Notes under the pieces: generated by a model
Databases searched by the model: none
What the model was told of the DNA's origin: nothing
The model's input: the letters and a program-made list of their open reading frames with translations, nothing else
Position numbers and translations under genes: made by a program
Shown: one piece after another, positions 17,317-26,174 of the stretch
Position numbering within the stretch: the stretch's first letter is position 1
Layout: each line of letters opens with the position of its first letter
Assembly: GCA_027459525.1 (NCBI GenBank)
Contig: DAIDIC010000156.1
Coordinates: forward strand, 1-54,338
Source: JAJYBV01 sp021812265
GTDB lineage: Bacteria > Chloroflexota > Ktedonobacteria > Ktedonobacterales > JACDGC01
DNA: 54,338 nucleotides
Reading direction: 5' to 3'

Positions 17317-18296
17317 TTAGCGCACACCAATGTCAGCCAATCGCCGTCTGCATATCTTTTTTCCAGCGTAAATCCCGCTCGAATCAGCGCGTCGAGCGCT
17401 TCATTCTCTTTGTCCTGAATAATGCCGCCGGTAATCAATTTGCCGCCCGGCAATGTGGCTGCGTAGAGTGTTTCTGCCAATTCGGCGATTACCCGCGCAA
17501 TGATGTTAGCCAGCACAATATTGGCGGGAGAAATTGGCTCGTGAGTAACGCTTTCGGGCAAAAGCTCCTCGCCCTGCGTTAATTCCGGCGCAATCAGGCA
17601 AAGCGTTTCGTCGGGCAGCAGCGCAATACCGGCGTGTTTCACGGTGACGGCGTCGGCGCAGTCGTTCAATTGAGCGTTTTCTCGCGCTATGCGCACTGCT
17701 ACAGAGCTGATATCAAATCCCAGAGCGCTTTTAGCGCCTAATTTTATCGCGCATAACGATAAAATACCCGACCCGCAGCCGACATCAATAACGGTGTCTC
17801 CGGCATGGATGTTATCTTCTATCGCTTCCAAACACATGCGGGTAGTTGGGTGTGTGCCTGTGCCAAACGCCATCCCCGGATCCAACTCTATTACTGCGAG
17901 ATTTGGTTCATCCGAAGAAAATTCGCGCCAGCTCGGTTTTATAACAATTTTGCGACCGATTCGGGTCACATGAAAATATTGTTTCCACGTTTCTGCCCAA
18001 TCTTCATCATCGATGACGCGGGTTTGCATAGCGCCGATATCACCGATTGCAATACTGCGCAAATACCAAAGCGCTTCATCGATGCGCCGTAAAATGCTTT
18101 CCGTATGTTCATCTGCAGCTAAGTAGCCGCACACTGTCGCCGGAGCGTTGGGAATATGTGTCCACTTTTGGCCGTCATCTTCCAGCGCAAAAGGTTCCTG
18201 AACGGCAACCCCATGCTGTGTTAAAGATGAAAGCATTTCACTGATGGCGTCTACCGCTTCGGGATGAGACTCTACTTTTATTTCAATCCACTGCAT
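17313..18296 (-). CDS. prmA: Ribosomal protein L11 methyltransferase
   Basis: A SAM-dependent class I methyltransferase that trimethylates L11. An N-terminal substrate-binding domain (WIEIKVESHPEAVDAISEML, as in PrmA) is followed by DPGMAFGTGTHPTTRMCLE, the SAM motif VIDVGCGSGILSLCA and VLANIIARV. I chose the ATG at 18296 (MQWIEIKV), which overlaps the last 14 bases of the hydrolase gene; the frame extends to 18323. It overlaps rsmE by 4 bases at its end. Confidence 0.94.
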   Translation of the reverse strand: MQWIEIKVESHPEAVDAISEMLSSLTQHGVAVQEPFALEDDGQKWTHIPNAPATVCGYLAADEHTESILRRIDEALWYLRSIAIGDIGAMQTRVIDDEDWAETWKQYFHVTRIGRKIVIKPSWREFSSDEPNLAVIELDPGMAFGTGTHPTTRMCLEAIEDNIHAGDTVIDVGCGSGILSLCAIKLGAKSALGFDISSVAVRIARENAQLNDCADAVTVKHAGIALLPDETLCLIAPELTQGEELLPESVTHEPISPANIVLANIIARVIAELAETLYAATLPGGKLITGGIIQDKENEALDALIRAGFTLEKRYADGDWLTLVCAK

Positions 18297-19260
18297 GATT
18301 ATGTTCTTTCTGTTCAGCGGCATCCGGCTGGGTAAGCGCGCCGCTAAAAAAGGAATGAATTTTTTGACAATATGTGTCGCGTTCGGTGAAATAGCCGCCG
18401 CAATGCGGCGCGCCTTCTACCAGCCAAATTTCTTTGGGTTCGCGCGCGGCGGCATATAGCCATTCTGAATGATAAAATGGTGAAATGGTGTCGGCGGTTC
18501 CGTGAATCAATAGAATGGGACGTGGCGCGATATGCGCAACTTCACGGATGGGCGCAACTTTTTCAAATGTATAGCCCGCTTTTATTTGCAGCAATTTATT
18601 TGCGACGAATAAAACAGGTTTATCGATAATGGGGGAATTGAACTGAAAAAATGTATGCAGCCCATGCGACACAACGTCTTTATGTGTGGCAAACGAACTG
18701 TCTGCAACGATAGCTGCAATACGCTTATCCCTTGCTGCGCTTAAGATTGCCACAGCGCCGCCCATAGAATATCCCAACGCGCCGATTTTTAAATATGGAG
18801 CGCGCGCCGCCACATAATCCACTGCGCCAAGAAAATCTGCCGTTTCGCGATACCCTAATGTGACTGGGTTACCGCGATATACTCCATGCCCAAACATATC
18901 GATTAAAAACAAAGAATGGCCATGGTTATACAAATATTTGCCGATACCCAACAAATCGGCTCGCTTGCCGTGAAACCCAGATGACGCAATAATGATATCT
19001 TTTGCCTGCGGATGTTCAATCCACCATCCACGCAATGCGTGCGCCTTATCTGCCGATAAAAACGAAATGTTTTCCCAAGGAAGATCCAATTCATAGGGCG
19101 TAAATGAATATTCTGCCGTAGGATCGTTTTTTTGCGGATGCGTAATTGTATCAGCTATCATATACGCCGCCGCTGATACGGCAGCTCCGGCCAGCGCAAA
19201 CATAACGCCGAATGCGGTCAGAGCTGCTGACGACGGATTTTTATTCTCTTGTTTCCGCAT
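18283..19260 (-). CDS. Membrane-anchored alpha/beta hydrolase
   Basis: 325 residues: an N-terminal membrane helix (about 13-36, ALTAFGVMFALAGAAVSAAAYMI) and an alpha/beta-hydrolase fold. The catalytic triad is readable: nucleophile elbow GYSMGG, acid in HGTADTISP, and histidine in GAPHCGGY. The catalytic domain is probably outside the membrane. The substrate is unknown; esterase or acyl hydrolase are the usual possibilities. First gene of the overlapping run with prmA and rsmE. A TATACT-type -10 (minus strand, near 19290-19295) with a weak TTGGAT -35 lies upstream. Confidence 0.8.
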   Translation of the reverse strand: MRKQENKNPSSAALTAFGVMFALAGAAVSAAAYMIADTITHPQKNDPTAEYSFTPYELDLPWENISFLSADKAHALRGWWIEHPQAKDIIIASSGFHGKRADLLGIGKYLYNHGHSLFLIDMFGHGVYRGNPVTLGYRETADFLGAVDYVAARAPYLKIGALGYSMGGAVAILSAARDKRIAAIVADSSFATHKDVVSHGLHTFFQFNSPIIDKPVLFVANKLLQIKAGYTFEKVAPIREVAHIAPRPILLIHGTADTISPFYHSEWLYAAAREPKEIWLVEGAPHCGGYFTERDTYCQKIHSFFSGALTQPDAAEQKEHNHAVD

Positions 19261-19342
19261 AACAGTTATCTAATATCTCCTAACGCATAAAGTATATAAT
19301 AATTTGCGCAAAATCCAAAACTATGCTATAAGAAAAGTAAGG

Positions 19343-19420
19343 ATGATCTGCGCGCCAAAGCCAAAGGACCCGTACATGTGGGCGCTGGCGCTGTTAGCTG
19401 AAGTGAAAGCTTCAAAATAA
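19343..19420 (+). CDS. Possible 25-residue small protein
   Basis: The ORF reads MICAPKPKDPYMWALALLAE then VKASK. It follows a plausible promoter (TTGCGC, 17 bases, TATAAG ending near 19332). The AAGG lies only one base before the ATG, too close for normal initiation. The codons look like ordinary coding sequence, but the length makes chance likely. Confidence 0.2.
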   Translation: MICAPKPKDPYMWALALLAEVKASK

Positions 19421-19436
19421 TTTGCGCAGAATAATA

Positions 19437-19465
19437 TTGAAATAAAGTTCTAAATTTGGTATACT
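19437..19465 (+). promoter_or_regulatory. Promoter of the 19796 membrane protein gene
   Basis: TTGAAA (19437-19442), a 17-base spacer and TATACT (19460-19465) on the plus strand. The leader to the ATG at 19796 would be about 320 bases, and no known riboswitch is recognised in it. The rest of the 19261-19795 gap holds only the small ORF described separately. Confidence 0.5.
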
Positions 19466-19795
19466 ATATAGTGTAATGCCTGCCACTTGCGCTTATGGTT
19501 TAGCGCGGAATTTTGGCGTACACATTTTGCAGCGCTTTAGCGGCTATTTTTTGCTTGCAGCAAATGTTTGCTATGGTATGACTTTTGCTATTATGAACAG
19601 AATATGCGCAGTACATAGTATATTTGCGGAAATATCAATGGATATATAGTTTTGCCGCCATACTGTTAATGGCTGCACAGGCTTCTTTTTTCGCCATGGC
19701 GCGTGTGATGTTTTATGATGAAAATCTTTTGGCAAAACAGTTATTTTGCGTTGTATTAAAAATATATTGGCAGCAATTAAGGAGATAATTTTTAT

Positions 19796-20860
19796 ATGCA
19801 AAATTATCCTCAAACATTCCAAAGCAGTATTACATATTCCGATCATACATTGACAGCGGCAAGCGCGTCTCGTCCGCGGGATTATTTTACCCAGCGTTCG
19901 GCGCATAGTATATATGCGCTTATTCCCGAAGAAACATATACATCGCAGCTCTGGAAACTATCGATTATTCAAAAATGGGCGCAGGTAAAAATTGGGTTTA
20001 GCGTGGTGTTAGCGGCGGTAGCCGTTGCGTTTTTTACCGTGTGGTCAAACCCTTCCGCTGCGGTTGGTATGGTAACTGTGGCGCTGGCTTCATTTGCGTT
20101 TGCTATGCTGGCGTATTATATTGCAGGGCTTTCATTTGAACAATCGGCAGCGTTGCTGTTGCTGTTTTCAGATGGCTGTATTGTTGTGTTAGCCGAATTG
20201 CTGGCTGGTCCACATATGACGTTTTTTATATTGGTAGCAGGATCGTGCATATTGGGAACAGTTTTGGGGAGTTTTGTCGCAACTGTTTTGTTCGGAGCCG
20301 GAGTTACCGGCTTTATACTCATATGGACTATTTTGGTTCAATTGGGGAAAGCGCAGCCAATGCTGCGGGTATCCGCCGGATCGCAGATGTGGGTTGTTGC
20401 TATTGCTGGTATTGCGGGTGTGGCGTTTTTATTTGCCTCTGCCGCCATGCTGCGCCAAAAATTAAAAGCTTCACTGGCAGACGCAGCCGCTATGCAGCAT
20501 GAATACGATGGATTAGAGCGCCGCAGCCGAAACCGCCGGGCAGTATTCGACGCTGACTCCATTGCTTTGCAAACCGCTTTATCGCGCGCAATGCGCGGAG
20601 AATCGGTTCCGCAGACTGCGGCGTGTGAAGAATTGGCTCCGTTAAGCTCAATGGTAAATTCCACTGCGCAGCGCATCCCGGCTTTGCTGCGAGATAGAGA
20701 GGAGCGGCTGCGCATGGAAAAAGCTATTCGCGATTTGGTGGGGGCGTTAGAAAAAGCATGGGCCGGTTTTGAATGGCAATGGCCGGCGCGTTCGGGCACC
20801 GCGATTGATTTAATTGTTGAAGCGCTGCGCCCCAAAACTCAAGAATTCACCGGAAATTAA
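19796..20860 (+). CDS. Multi-pass membrane protein with cytosolic helical tail, unknown
   Basis: 354 residues. A soluble N-terminus (1-60) is followed by five or six hydrophobic segments (about 65-220, for example VKIGFSVVLAAVAVAFFTVW, MVTVALASFAFAMLAYYIAG and WVVAIAGIAGVAFLFASAAM). The tail is a mainly helical, charged C-terminal region of about 130 residues (LERRSRNRRAVFDADS, DREERLRMEKAIRDLV). The layout resembles a membrane sensor stem without its output domain, but no HAMP, kinase or cyclase motif is present. GGAG lies 11 bases before the ATG. It stands alone, followed by repeat copy 1. Confidence 0.6.
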   Translation: MQNYPQTFQSSITYSDHTLTAASASRPRDYFTQRSAHSIYALIPEETYTSQLWKLSIIQKWAQVKIGFSVVLAAVAVAFFTVWSNPSAAVGMVTVALASFAFAMLAYYIAGLSFEQSAALLLLFSDGCIVVLAELLAGPHMTFFILVAGSCILGTVLGSFVATVLFGAGVTGFILIWTILVQLGKAQPMLRVSAGSQMWVVAIAGIAGVAFLFASAAMLRQKLKASLADAAAMQHEYDGLERRSRNRRAVFDADSIALQTALSRAMRGESVPQTAACEELAPLSSMVNSTAQRIPALLRDREERLRMEKAIRDLVGALEKAWAGFEWQWPARSGTAIDLIVEALRPKTQEFTGN

Positions 20861-20928
20861 CACCCATTTTCTCGATGATGAGAGCTGATTTTTATCAAGT
20901 TCTCTGCTGAATGCCAAATTATAATCAT

Positions 20929-21057
20929 GACTTTCGCTGCAGCATGGAACATCGGGGATGTACAAGGGGCGTCGGCCCTTGCGGGGTTCTGGGATGTCCC
21001 CAGACCTCCCTTTGGCAGATACGAGAAACCATGCGCTGCTCTTTCAAGCGAAAGTCC
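20929..21057. repeat. Dispersed palindromic repeat, copy 1
   Basis: A 129-base element that recurs at 26920 and 43343 in the same orientation. The ends are inverted (GACTTTCGC at left, GCGAAAGTCC at right). The core has GTACAAGGGGCG facing a degenerate partner, GGGG...CCCC, then AGACCTCCCTTTG and AGATACGAGAA. It sits between convergent genes. No ORF is conserved in it. The element is non-coding and MITE-like or REP-like. Confidence 0.8.
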
Positions 21058-21152
21058 TAATAATAAATATACCGCCAGACGCTTTATAACAGCTTTGACG
21101 GTATGTTTATTTATAACAAATGCGTGGGTTGTGAGGCAATTTTTTTGCAACG

Positions 21153-21797
21153 CTAAACGGTTGCGATAGTTGGCGCGCCGGGATTATTGCGATTACGTCG
21201 TCGTTTAATAATAATTTGAATGCCGCGCACAACGAAAAAGATGGCGACTACTATTAAAATTCCTGCGACAAATGGCGCCAAAACCGTAAGTAAGATCATA
21301 ATAAATGTTCCGATATCTTCAAGCAAACTGATGAACGGATTTGCGATACCGGCTGTAGTAACTGTGCTGGCTGGCCGCACTATCGCTGCTTTTGCCGTGT
21401 GAGTTGCCCCGGCAAGCATGGCGCCGATGACACCGGCAATAATGACACCCGCGGTTCCCTGTGCAGTAAGTGTATTGCTGGTGGATATAAATAATACAGC
21501 GCCGGAAACCGGACGAATGAATGTGTGCACAACATCATTGAGATGATCCATCACAGGTATTTTATCAGCAGAAAATTCATACACCGTCATAATAGCAAAA
21601 AAGCCAATAACAACGGGATAGCCGATCCAGTCAAATCCAGGGCGGAGTTGTATATGCAATGAGGGGATATGTGAGACAATTCCCAGAGCGACCAGCGGAA
21701 GGTATGCGCGCACTCCGGCGGATAAACTAAGCCCCAATCCCGCTATCATCGCAATAATATAGGGTGTGGTTAACCCTGTTGCGTTCAAAAAGTTCAC
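21153..21797 (-). CDS. DUF4126-family membrane protein
   Basis: 214 residues and about five membrane segments. The pattern LGLSLSAGVRAYLPLVALGI followed later by DKIPVMDHLNDVVHTFIRP and a Gly/Ala-rich repeat-like second half fits DUF4126, an uncharacterised integral membrane family. It ends in a basic tail (KRRRNRNN). I prefer the GTG at 21797, preceded by AGGAAGAG at 8 bases, over the ATG at 21824, which lacks a ribosome site. Confidence 0.7.
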   Translation of the reverse strand: MNFLNATGLTTPYIIAMIAGLGLSLSAGVRAYLPLVALGIVSHIPSLHIQLRPGFDWIGYPVVIGFFAIMTVYEFSADKIPVMDHLNDVVHTFIRPVSGAVLFISTSNTLTAQGTAGVIIAGVIGAMLAGATHTAKAAIVRPASTVTTAGIANPFISLLEDIGTFIMILLTVLAPFVAGILIVVAIFFVVRGIQIIIKRRRNRNNPGAPTIATV

Positions 21798-22013
21798 GGT
21801 CTTTTCTCTTCCTTTCAAAGCCATGCGCGCGCGCGGCGGCTATGTTATGCGCGGCGGCGTATATTTGCGATATGCGGCAAGTTTCTCTGCCGGATACGAC
21901 AGAAATACAGTCCGCTGTACACATACGTATAAGTGCATACATTCATACGATACGATAAAAACCATAATATATCTGTGAACTATGCCACAGTATTTCTTTG
22001 ATATACGTTACAG

Positions 22014-22610
22014 TTATTGCTGGTTATCAAATTCTTGCTTGTTTGGTGTGTAAAACTCCGGTGGGGGAGGATATTGCTGTGGTTCCGGCGCTATAGCCAC
22101 AAATGGCTGCGGAGCCGGCTGTGGCTGTGTTTGCTGCGGCGGATTGTTGAAGTATATCGGCGCTTGCGGGACAGCTGGTTTATTTTTATCAGATTTATTT
22201 TTAGATTTTAGCGTATTGGCGGTTACCGCTGCTACGCCAACGGTCAGCCCGTATTCAATAGCTCCGGTTATTAAGCCGAGAAATAGAATGATTACAATCA
22301 ACATCCCTTTAGATGTTGTGACGCCATATTGCTGTAATTCTGTGGTGAATTGCGGTGTTAGCGCAATAAACAATAATCCGGCAAGCTGCCCAATTGCGAT
22401 AAAAAAGCCCAGCCAATTGGCGTTCACTAATGCAGTCGACATAGGATTTTCGGCGCCGGAGGAATTTTTGGCAAACCATTTTCCGGTAAAATAACCGCCG
22501 GCGATACTCAGCAAAATTCCGCCGATAACGCTGAGAAAACTGGTAACTAAAATTGAAACAAATCCCATGATGAAGATCATATTCCAATTGATTCGTTTTG
22601 GTGTATTCAT
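22014..22610 (-). CDS. Membrane protein with Pro/Gln-rich tail (1)
   Basis: 198 residues: about four membrane helices (10-40, 65-90, 103-135) and a 60-residue low-complexity tail rich in P, Q and Y (PPQQTQPQPAPQPF, PPPPEFYTPN). No enzymatic motif. The architecture matches the neighbour at 22849, so both may be divergent paralogues. Such tails often bind partner proteins or are flexible spacers. Ribosome site weak. Confidence 0.6.
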   Translation of the reverse strand: MNTPKRINWNMIFIMGFVSILVTSFLSVIGGILLSIAGGYFTGKWFAKNSSGAENPMSTALVNANWLGFFIAIGQLAGLLFIALTPQFTTELQQYGVTTSKGMLIVIILFLGLITGAIEYGLTVGVAAVTANTLKSKNKSDKNKPAVPQAPIYFNNPPQQTQPQPAPQPFVAIAPEPQQYPPPPEFYTPNKQEFDNQQ

Positions 22611-22848
22611 AATTCAGTAATGGACTACCCTTAAAAATTCACTTGGTCGCCTCAAGAGACGCAATTTCAGCGCCAGCGGCATGCTCATGATACATATCAA
22701 TATAATATATAATATCTAAACATGTTTGGCGGTATGTACGCCAGTGAATAGATATAGCGGCAGGATATTTTTTGCCGGCAAACATAAATCAGCCGCGCAT
22801 TAAGTATGCGCGGCTTTTTCCCTCAAGATACATGCAGTTGTGCGCGTA
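22611..22848. other. Intergenic region with an orphan plus-strand hairpin set
   Basis: AT-rich boxes (ATATAATATATAAT near 22700-22715) are followed on the plus strand by a TGGCG/CGCCA hairpin (about 22728-22744), a TTTGCCGGCAAA palindrome (22771-22782) and a strong terminator (22791-22819). No ORF. A small RNA on the plus strand is possible; promoter DNA for the 22610 gene is the simpler reading. Confidence 0.3.
22791..22819 (+). terminator. Perfect 10-bp terminator hairpin
   Basis: AGCCGCGCAT-TAAGT-ATGCGCGGCT followed by TTTTT on the plus strand. On the minus strand it lies about 30 bases after the stop of the PQ-tailed protein but is followed only by GATTTATG. It could terminate that gene, or act on an unannotated plus-strand transcript. 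Confidence 0.6.
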
Positions 22849-23499
22849 TTATTGCTGCGGCGGCTGGGGTTCTTGGGGATTTTGCGGCATAGTAGATGAT
22901 CCATATCCCGGTGGCTGTTGTGGATATATTGGCGGCTGTGGCGCTTGACCGCTGCCGGGCATTTGGTTATATCCTTGCATCGGCTGATAGAATGACGCTT
23001 GGTTTGCAGCCGGCGCAACCTTTTGCTTTGCAATTAATCCGGTTATGGCTCCGGCGCCGGTGGCTAAGCCGATAGACAGCACACCAAAGAAACATTGGAT
23101 AAATGTGATACCAAAATATATGCCAAATGTAATATAAGCGCCGGAATTAGCAGGAATACTGGAACCGCTTGGCGCGGCTGTAGCGGTTGCGTCAATAATG
23201 CTTTGCGCAGTTGAAATAACGTTTTGTCCTGCCGGAGTTTGTAAGTATACGAAGCCTGCGGCAAGCACGCCGATAAGATAGAACGCGCCGGCAATAAGCC
23301 CCGCTACGGAACCGACGCCTGCGCCTTTGCCCTTAAACTTGGGGCCGCGGACAACTATAATGGCGGCGATAATTCCGATGACAACTGCTAACAGCAATAT
23401 CAGCGCATTAAAAACACTTTTAAGTGTCTCTAAGCCAAGAAATGTGGCAATAATAGCGCCAACAATTCCTGTGGTAAAACCTGCCTGAAATCTACCCAT
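22849..23499 (-). CDS. Membrane protein with Pro/Gln-rich tail (2)
   Basis: 216 residues: four hydrophobic segments (FTTGIVGAIIATFLG, FNALILLLAVVIGIIAAIIVV, VAGLIAGAFYLIGVLAAGFVYL, YITFGIYFGITFIQCFFGVLSI plus a Gly/Ala segment) and a tail rich in P, Q and G ending PQEPQPPQQ. A 25-residue Thr/Ser/Ala loop lies between helices. The ATG at 23499 is chosen because GGAAAGG precedes it by 8 bases; the frame runs on to 23580. Same layout as the 22014 gene. Function unknown. Confidence 0.65.
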   Translation of the reverse strand: MGRFQAGFTTGIVGAIIATFLGLETLKSVFNALILLLAVVIGIIAAIIVVRGPKFKGKGAGVGSVAGLIAGAFYLIGVLAAGFVYLQTPAGQNVISTAQSIIDATATAAPSGSSIPANSGAYITFGIYFGITFIQCFFGVLSIGLATGAGAITGLIAKQKVAPAANQASFYQPMQGYNQMPGSGQAPQPPIYPQQPPGYGSSTMPQNPQEPQPPQQ

Positions 23500-23649
23500 T
23501 TTTGTAACCTTTCCGTTATAATAAAAATCTGGTGAGAAGGTTGAAACGCAGTAATTATAGGTATTATAGAATATTAGCAAAACCTATAAATTACCCCGAA
23601 CAGATGTATCATAGCATATTTTGCGCATTTGCCAATGTCTCAAAAATAA

Positions 23650-24144
23650 TTAAAATGGACCATTTTCCTGTAAAATTTGCCAGGTTCCGTTTTGATTTTG
23701 CTGTTCTTGAAGCTGAATGGTATATTTACCTTCTTGCGCGCGGGTTACTTGGATGGTAACATCAACATTGCTTGGTGTTACGGAATCGAATTGCGCCAAA
23801 GAAATAGAAAATGTTAAGATTTTGCCGCTTTTTACATCGATTTCCTTAGCAAATAAGATAAAAGAATATTGGGTTAATTGTTTTTGCTGCTGCGGAGATA
23901 ATAGCTCATAAGCGGCGGCGTATTGCTGCTGCTGCATATCGGTGTAAAATGCGGATGCGCTGTTTTGCGCTGCGGCAAGTTTTTTGCTGTTTGCGGAACT
24001 CACTGCGCCGGAAACGGGATTAGCGGCGGTAAATATTTTGAAGATAATGTACAAGACAAGTAACACAATAATAAGACTCATGGCGGCAACGGAAACCAAC
24101 TGAGAATTTCGTTTCTGCCATACCTTTTTTAGAGATTGAGACAA
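23650..24144 (-). CDS. Membrane-anchored small protein, possibly NTF2-like
   Basis: 164 residues: a basic cytosolic start (SLKKVWQKRNSQ), one membrane helix (LVSVAAMSLIIVLLVLYIIF) and an extracytoplasmic domain. That domain opens with a helix (AFYTDMQQQQYAAAYELLSPQQQ) and continues in strands (VTIQVTRAQEGKYTIQLQEQ, TWQILQE). This arrangement resembles DUF4864/DUF4878 NTF2-like proteins, but only weakly. I place the start at the TTG at 24144, preceded by AAAAGGAG at 7 bases; a TTG at 24162 lies inside that ribosome site. It sits just downstream of the receiver gene and is probably cotranscribed. Confidence 0.65.
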   Translation of the reverse strand: MSQSLKKVWQKRNSQLVSVAAMSLIIVLLVLYIIFKIFTAANPVSGAVSSANSKKLAAAQNSASAFYTDMQQQQYAAAYELLSPQQQKQLTQYSFILFAKEIDVKSGKILTFSISLAQFDSVTPSNVDVTIQVTRAQEGKYTIQLQEQQNQNGTWQILQENGPF

Positions 24145-24197
24145 AATATGACTCCTTTTCAAACTGCTGCCGGCAGGTGAGATTGTGTTATGGGCTA

Positions 24198-24587
24198 TTA
24201 CTCGTTTTCAAAATCTTTGATAACGGTTAAAACATCACCGGGTTTAAATGGTTTAAGGATATGTTTTGCGCGAAAATGTCGGATCTTAGCGCGGTCTAGA
24301 AAACTGTTCCGCGAGGTGATAAACGCTAATTTGGTATACATGAACTTATTTGAATTTCGTAAACGTTGCGCTACTTTAAAACCGTCTTCATCCGGCATAA
24401 TAATATCCAGCAGAATAATATCCGGTATGGTGATTTGATTGAAATCGATGGCGTCAAAAAAAGCTTTGCCGCTGAAGTAGGTAAAAACTTTATACCCCTC
24501 CCTTCGTAAAATACTTTCAACAATTTTACAAACGGTGGGTGAATCATCAATAACAGCAACATTTGTTTCTTCTGGCTTTTTTCCCAT
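24198..24587 (-). CDS. Stand-alone response regulator receiver (CheY-like)
   Basis: 129 residues with only a receiver domain. Acidic pocket DD at 14-15, phosphoacceptor Asp61 in LLDIIMPDEDGF, Thr91 in ITSR and Lys112 in LKPF are all present, so it should be phosphorylatable. It has no output domain and would act by binding a partner. It lies 115 bases after the PATAN-domain gene on the same strand, a pairing known from PatA/PilG-type systems. No histidine kinase is in the window. Confidence 0.88.
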   Translation of the reverse strand: MGKKPEETNVAVIDDSPTVCKIVESILRREGYKVFTYFSGKAFFDAIDFNQITIPDIILLDIIMPDEDGFKVAQRLRNSNKFMYTKLAFITSRNSFLDRAKIRHFRAKHILKPFKPGDVLTVIKDFENE

Positions 24588-24702
24588 ATGGCAATTCTCG
24601 ATTGTAAAAGTTTATATTTTTTGCCGCCGGCGCAGCGTTTTCTGTGTAATTTCAAGCGCATTCAGTTGTTTCTTAACATATTTTACAACAGTGACAGTCC
24701 GG

Positions 24703-25989
24703 TTAGTTTTTTTTCTGAGCGCTTTTTAATAAACGATCAAGTGATTGAGCAAATTGCTGAAATATCGTTGTTAGTATTGATTCACTGGTTTTGATATCAT
24801 CGAGTGTGCCCATACGCGCCGATAAGGCAGCAAAAATATTTGTCAGCACTTTTTGAAATTGCTGAAACATATGTTTGAAGACGCTATTGATATTGTCTGA
24901 GTTGGTGGCGCGTATAAAATCTGTTAAATTTTGGTTGAACTCGACTAAATTAATGGAATTATTTTGGATTTGTAAAGCAATTGGGCCGATTTTTTGCGCA
25001 TTACTGCGAATAAGCATGTTGCGCAATGAATTTTGATTTAACGTTCGGTTATTTTTGGCTACAATTTCTTTTAGCATATCCATTGTCCAATTTACAAATG
25101 TAGCAAGGGTTACCATAGCTTGCTGGCCGTTTTTCATTTTGGTAATTTCTTGCTCCATCTTGCTGGTTAGCCCAGCAATTTCATTGAATAACTCGATATT
25201 TTTTGCAGGAAATAACGGCATAATTGGCGCATCGGCTTCATCATCCAGCAAAAATGAATTTGTAATAAATTTTTCTTGCACTAAAAACGCCAACGTTCGG
25301 GCAACATCTATTTCCGGACTCATAATGGCAGCAGCAATGTTTCGCGGTGTTTTGTATTCATTGGTGTGAGCAATAATTACCCATTGATATGGCTGAAACC
25401 GAAATACACCTTCAAATCTCACCTGAGGCTGAAGCCGCAGTTTGGTGTTCATACCATTGGGCAAGTTGGTTTTCAAATCATCCCATTCATGCTGATAGCG
25501 AATAATTTCCATCACTACCCGAGTTGATTCAATTGGGTTGATATATGTTTGCATTGGCGGCTCTTCATTTACTTCAAATGAGTAGCTGCCTTCATTCCAT
25601 TGCGACATTTCGCGCACGGTCCACAGCATTTGTGTTTGCAAAGCTTCATTAAGCTGCTGTTGGGTTATCTTCCCGTCTCCGATTAATTGCCTGCCTAAAA
25701 TATCACCGATAGGATCATCCGCAATATTTGTGGTAATAAATGTATCTAAATACTGTTTTGATAAAATACCTTGCTGCTGCATTACGGCTCCAAGCGTTAA
25801 AGCGCCGCTCCCATATTCTCTGCATGCGGTTAAAGCGCCATTTTTAAAATAAATAATTCCTGCTTGATTTTGATTTTTTTGTAAATGCAAGGCGCCGGTT
25901 CCGTTGCTGATACTCAATGCCTGAGCCAATTCTACCAATTGAAACTCTGTTAATGAACCTTCAAAACTAGGCCGGTTATTATTCATCAT
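24703..25989 (-). CDS. PATAN (DUF4388) domain signalling protein
   Basis: 428 residues. The N-terminal PATAN domain (about 8-95, FEGSLTEFQLVELAQALSIS followed by GALHLQ, IYFKNGALTAC and AVMQQQGILS) leads into the usual helical extension (GDILGRQLIGDGKITQQQL, LWTVREMSQWNEGSYSFEV). The long C-terminal half is helical and coiled. PATAN proteins link two-component inputs to motility or development in several phyla. I start at the ATG at 25989, preceded by AGGAGAAGG; the frame opens at 26034. The downstream receiver gene is the likely partner. Confidence 0.8.
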   Translation of the reverse strand: MMNNNRPSFEGSLTEFQLVELAQALSISNGTGALHLQKNQNQAGIIYFKNGALTACREYGSGALTLGAVMQQQGILSKQYLDTFITTNIADDPIGDILGRQLIGDGKITQQQLNEALQTQMLWTVREMSQWNEGSYSFEVNEEPPMQTYINPIESTRVVMEIIRYQHEWDDLKTNLPNGMNTKLRLQPQVRFEGVFRFQPYQWVIIAHTNEYKTPRNIAAAIMSPEIDVARTLAFLVQEKFITNSFLLDDEADAPIMPLFPAKNIELFNEIAGLTSKMEQEITKMKNGQQAMVTLATFVNWTMDMLKEIVAKNNRTLNQNSLRNMLIRSNAQKIGPIALQIQNNSINLVEFNQNLTDFIRATNSDNINSVFKHMFQQFQKVLTNIFAALSARMGTLDDIKTSESILTTIFQQFAQSLDRLLKSAQKKN

Positions 25990-26174
25990 AAATCCTTCTC
26001 CTGGCGACAGCGCTTGGGATATAATCTTCACCAAAACGCGCTATTTACTCTATAAGTAAATATAATCAATGTATCAGAAATATTGAGAGTGGAAAAATAT
26101 CCCAATCCCCTTAGCTGAAAATAATATGCGCCAAGCGCGCTTGTACCCATATGCAATGAGCGGCGCAAAAAAAG

